Source: Rubritepida sp. (lineage in GTDB: Bacteria > Pseudomonadota > Alphaproteobacteria > Acetobacterales > Acetobacteraceae). Taken from it: a stretch of DNA of 15,472 nt. Position numbers and translations under genes: made by a program. The notes under the pieces were generated by a model. The model made no database searches. It saw only the letters and a program-made list of their open reading frames with translations, and was not told where the DNA came from. This document shows, one piece after another, positions 13,879 to 15,472 of the stretch; within the stretch, counting starts at the first letter, position 1, and every line of letters starts with the position of its first letter. The DNA is taken from the NCBI GenBank assembly GCA_028291485.1, contig JAQGHZ010000762.1, forward strand, positions 1-15,472, written 5' to 3'.

Positions 13879-14301
13879 ATGCGTCATGGAGTTGCTGGGC
13901 GGAAGCTCAACGTCACTTCTACCCACCGCGCCGCCATGTTCCGCAACATGGCGACCAGCCTGCTCAAGCACGAGCAGATCACCACCACGCTGCCCAAGGC
14001 GAAGGAGCTGCGCCCGTATGTCGAGCGCATCATCACGCTCGGCAAGCGCGGCGGCCTGCATGCGCGCCGGCAGGCCTATTCGGTGATCATGGACGAGAAG
14101 GTGGTGGACAAGCTCTTCACCACCATCGCGGACCGCTACAAGGGCCGCGCCGGCGGCTATTGCCGGGTGCTCAAGGCGGGCTTCCGCTACGGCGACGCCG
14201 CGGCCATGGCCGTGATCGAGCTGGTGGACCGCGACGTGGCCGCCAAGGGCCTCGATAGCGGGCCGAAGGCCGAGGCCGTCGAGGAGCAGGAAGCGGCGTA
14301 A
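13879..14301 (+). CDS. rplQ: 50S ribosomal protein L17
   Basis: A 140-residue protein starting MRHGVAGRKLNVTSTHRAAM, then FRNMATSLLKHEQITTTLPK and AKELRPYVERIITLGKRG, the L17 signature. The C-terminal domain ends at about 123 (AAMAVIELVDRDVAAKG), followed by an acidic, alanine-rich tail (GPKAEAVEEQEAA) that makes it longer than E. coli L17 (127). L17 is at the exit-tunnel side of the 50S subunit. AGGAG at 13866-13870 precedes the ATG by 8 nt. It is the final gene of the alpha block, as in most bacteria, and a strong terminator follows 26 nt after its stop. Confidence 0.98.
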   Translation: MRHGVAGRKLNVTSTHRAAMFRNMATSLLKHEQITTTLPKAKELRPYVERIITLGKRGGLHARRQAYSVIMDEKVVDKLFTTIADRYKGRAGGYCRVLKAGFRYGDAAAMAVIELVDRDVAAKGLDSGPKAEAVEEQEAA

Positions 14302-14327
14302 GCCTTCTTCCGGATCCGGAACTTCAG

Positions 14328-14360
14328 AAAGGGCGGGAAGCATGGCTTCCCGCCCTTTTT
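14328..14360 (+). terminator. Rho-independent terminator of the ribosomal protein cluster
   Basis: AAAGGGCGGGAAGC (14328-14341) is perfectly complementary to GCTTCCCGCCCTTT (14345-14358), with a three-base loop ATG, and the right arm runs into TTTTT (14356-14360). This is a textbook intrinsic terminator with a 14-bp stem, placed 26 nt after the rplQ stop. The left-arm A-run opposite the T-run means it could also work, less well, on the other strand. A short palindrome CCGGATCCGG lies just upstream (14310-14319). Confidence 0.93.
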
Positions 14361-14440
14361 GCTTACACACGCGACAATATTTACATGGCTGACATCAACG
14401 GCCCCTGGCAGAGATCCCCCGCCATGCATGGGGAAGAGCG

Positions 14441-15001
14441 ATGGGCTTCTATGACGACCTGAAGAGCAAGTTCGACATCTGGAACCGGATGAACGACTTC
14501 GAGAAGGACACGGTGCGCGACATCGTCTCCGCCAATCCCGGCCAGGCCTTCGTGCTGAAGGAGGCCAAGGAGGAGGCGGAGCGCTGGTCCAAGTCAGTCT
14601 CCTACGCCTTCACGGCCGAGCTCACGCCCGAGCAGGCCGACGCCACGGCCAAGGCCAGCCGGAATGACGGCCCCGCCGACGCGCTGCGCCATTGCTGCTG
14701 GTCGGCGCTGCTCTCGAGCCAACTCGCCTACAACGACGCGATGCGCGTGGTGATGTCGCACGAGTTCGGGCCGAGCGAGGGCTCGCTGGCCTCGCAGATG
14801 GACGTGCACAACAACAGCGTGGGCCTGCGGATCGGTGCCGCGAACAAGCGGCCGGGCGGTGCCTCGCCCACCGGGCTGGCAAAGAACGACGGCGATATCA
14901 AGGAGGCGGTGATGAACGCCTTCCTGCATGGTCAGCTCGTCGTGCTGTCCAAGGACAAGTCGAAGCTGGAACCGAGCCGGTCGTTGCTGCAGGGACGCTG
15001 A
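14441..15001 (+). CDS. Protein of unknown function with RHxxW / HE / MDxHNNxxG signature (DUF6973-like)
   Basis: A 186-residue protein with no signal peptide or membrane segment, so probably cytoplasmic. Residues 1-70 are charged and helical (MGFYDDLKSKFDIWNRMNDF; KEAKEEAERWSK). The distinctive part is 76-132: NDGPADALRHCCWSALLSSQ, then HE at 107-108, then SQMDVHNNSVGLRIG (118-132). Asp80, Arg83, His84, Trp87, His107, Glu108, Asp121, His123, Asn124 and Asn125 are arranged as in small domains I recall as DUF6973, which occur alone or at the end of secreted or toxin-like proteins; the resemblance is from memory and its activity is unknown. The His/Glu/Asp pattern suggests metal binding or hydrolase chemistry (inference). 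GGGGAAGAG at 14430-14438 is the ribosome-binding site. It is expressed separately from the ribosomal cluster. No immunity partner is evident. Confidence 0.85.
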   Translation: MGFYDDLKSKFDIWNRMNDFEKDTVRDIVSANPGQAFVLKEAKEEAERWSKSVSYAFTAELTPEQADATAKASRNDGPADALRHCCWSALLSSQLAYNDAMRVVMSHEFGPSEGSLASQMDVHNNSVGLRIGAANKRPGGASPTGLAKNDGDIKEAVMNAFLHGQLVVLSKDKSKLEPSRSLLQGR

Positions 15002-15047
15002 TTTTTTAACGGCCCTGTCGAAGGAAGAGGGTGGCGCGGCTCATGTC

Positions 15048-15069
15048 GGCGAGGGAATGATCCCTCGCC
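15048..15069. repeat. Perfect 9-bp inverted repeat upstream of the YCII-family gene
   Basis: GGCGAGGGA (15048-15056) and TCCCTCGCC (15061-15069) are perfect inverted repeats around ATGA. The right arm ends 3 nt before the ribosome-binding sequence GGAG (15073-15076) of the gene at 15085. There is no T-run, so it is a poor terminator. It could be an operator for a dimeric regulator or an RNA hairpin near the translation start; the sequence alone does not decide. The rest of the 83-nt gap (15002-15084) holds a T6 run (15002-15007) without a clear stem before it, and no gene. Confidence 0.6.
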
Positions 15070-15084
15070 CACGGAGACCACCCG

Positions 15085-15444
15085 ATGCAATACGCCCTCC
15101 TCTTCGCTGAATCGCCGGACGACTTCGCCCAGCGCAAGAATCCTGCCACGGCCGCCTCCTACATGGGCGCCTGGACCGCCTATATCGGCGCCATCCAGCA
15201 GGCCGGCATCATGCAGGCCGGCCTGGGACTGGAGCCGACCTCCCTGGCCACCACGCTGCGCGTGCGCGACGGTATCAGGGACGTGCAGGACGGCCCCTTC
15301 GCCGACAGCAAGGAGCAGCTCGGCGGCTTCGTGGTCATCGACGTACCGGATCTCGACGCGGCGCTGGAATGGGCCTCGCGCTGTCCGGTCGTCTCGACCG
15401 GTGCGGTGGAGGTCCGGCCGGTGATGCCGCCGCCGCCGCGGTGA
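15085..15444 (+). CDS. YCII-related (DGPF) family protein
   Basis: A 119-residue protein, MQYALLFAESPDDFAQRKNP onward, of the size and pattern of YCII-related, dimeric alpha-beta barrel proteins. The hallmark DGPF is at residues 69-72, within VQDGPFADSKEQLGGFVVID, followed by VPDLDAALEWASRCP and a hydrophobic end (VEVRPVMPPPP). In this family the gene is often next to an ECF-type sigma factor gene, and the stop here overlaps a GTG start (GTGA, 15441-15444) of such a candidate. Biochemical role unknown; proteins of this group are small cytoplasmic, possibly ligand-binding or catalytic units. GGAG at 15073-15076 supports the ATG at 15085. It is not related to the ribosomal cluster. Confidence 0.9.
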   Translation: MQYALLFAESPDDFAQRKNPATAASYMGAWTAYIGAIQQAGIMQAGLGLEPTSLATTLRVRDGIRDVQDGPFADSKEQLGGFVVIDVPDLDAALEWASRCPVVSTGAVEVRPVMPPPPR

Positions 15445-15472
15445 CGGAGGCCGCGCGCGCAGCCGAGGCGGC
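15441..15472 (+). CDS. Start of a gene, probably an ECF-type sigma factor (runs off the window)
   Basis: GTG at 15441 overlaps the stop of the YCII-family gene as GTGA and opens a frame to the end of the window: M-T-E-A-A-R-A-A-E-A. Sigma factors of the group partnered with YCII proteins (DUF6596-containing, ECF-like) often begin with such a Thr/Glu/Ala-Arg stretch, so coupled translation of a YCII-sigma pair is the likely arrangement. Only ten full codons are visible, so no domain can be seen, and no good Shine-Dalgarno sequence is close (GGAGG at 15408-15412 is 28 nt away). The identity is inferred from neighbourhood and could be wrong. Confidence 0.45.
   Translation, partial: MTEAARAAEA

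Noticed and set aside
14359..14386. TTGCTT followed by an A/T-rich stretch (ACAATATTTACAT) as a promoter for the gene at 14441
   Set aside because: A promoter is expected after the terminator, but at 16-17 nt spacing the -10 candidates (TTACAT, TACATG) match only about half of the consensus. I could not choose one.
14415..14433. Palindrome CCATGCATGG and CCCC/GGGG pairing over the ribosome-binding site of the 14441 gene
   Set aside because: The stem is only four pairs with a nine-base loop, or a tight palindrome; too weak to claim as regulatory.
14983..15010. T6 run after the gene at 14441 as a terminator
   Set aside because: The bases before it (GCTGCAGGGACGCTG) form no stem longer than three or four pairs, so there is no intrinsic terminator hairpin.

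Overview
The window is a GC-rich stretch (third codon positions mostly G or C) carrying almost all of the bacterial str/S10/spc/alpha ribosomal-protein cluster on the plus strand, followed by a short unrelated accessory region. Gene order (tuf-rpsJ ... secY-adk-rpsM-rpsK-rpoA-rplQ), adk between secY and rpsM, no rpmJ or rpsD in the alpha block, and the protein sequences point to an alphaproteobacterium. Details of S5, L5 and L22, and the YCII/sigma-like gene pair at the end, suggest the Acetobacteraceae (a Roseomonas-like organism). The family-level placement is inference from memory of family sequences.

Layout: 1-121 is the end of tuf (EF-Tu). 138-4312 is the S10 block (rpsJ, rplC, rplD, rplW, rplB, rpsS, rplV, rpsC), continued by rplP, rpmC and rpsQ to 5251. 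5248-11118 is the spc block (rplN, rplX, rplE, rpsN, rpsH, rplF, rplR, rpsE, rpmD, rplO, secY). adk follows (11131-11784), then the alpha block (rpsM, rpsK, rpoA, rplQ; 11951-14301), closed by a strong intrinsic terminator at 14328-14360. Most junctions are very tight, with ATGA overlaps, 1-nt overlaps or gaps under 20 nt, which implies one long co-transcribed, translationally coupled unit. It makes both ribosomal subunits, the Sec translocon channel, adenylate kinase and the RNA polymerase alpha subunit.

The exceptions are four larger gaps, before rpsN (70 nt), secY (94 nt), rpsM (166 nt) and rpoA (99 nt). Each carries one or more hairpins close upstream of the ribosome-binding site. These are the best candidates here for undescribed RNA-level control. 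Two proteins have long low-complexity N-terminal extensions (L5, about 50 residues; S5, about 25 residues, Arg/Gly-rich). rpsM starts with GTG and rpoA apparently with TTG.

Downstream of the terminator are a 186-residue protein of unknown function with an RH-W / HE / MDxHNNxxG signature (14441-15001), a YCII/DGPF-family protein (15085-15444), and, overlapping its stop by 4 nt, the first codons of a gene that is probably an ECF-type sigma factor and runs off the window. I see no mobile elements, CRISPR arrays, tRNAs or rRNAs. Most of the window is ordinary housekeeping DNA, and the notable points are regulatory or small structural oddities.
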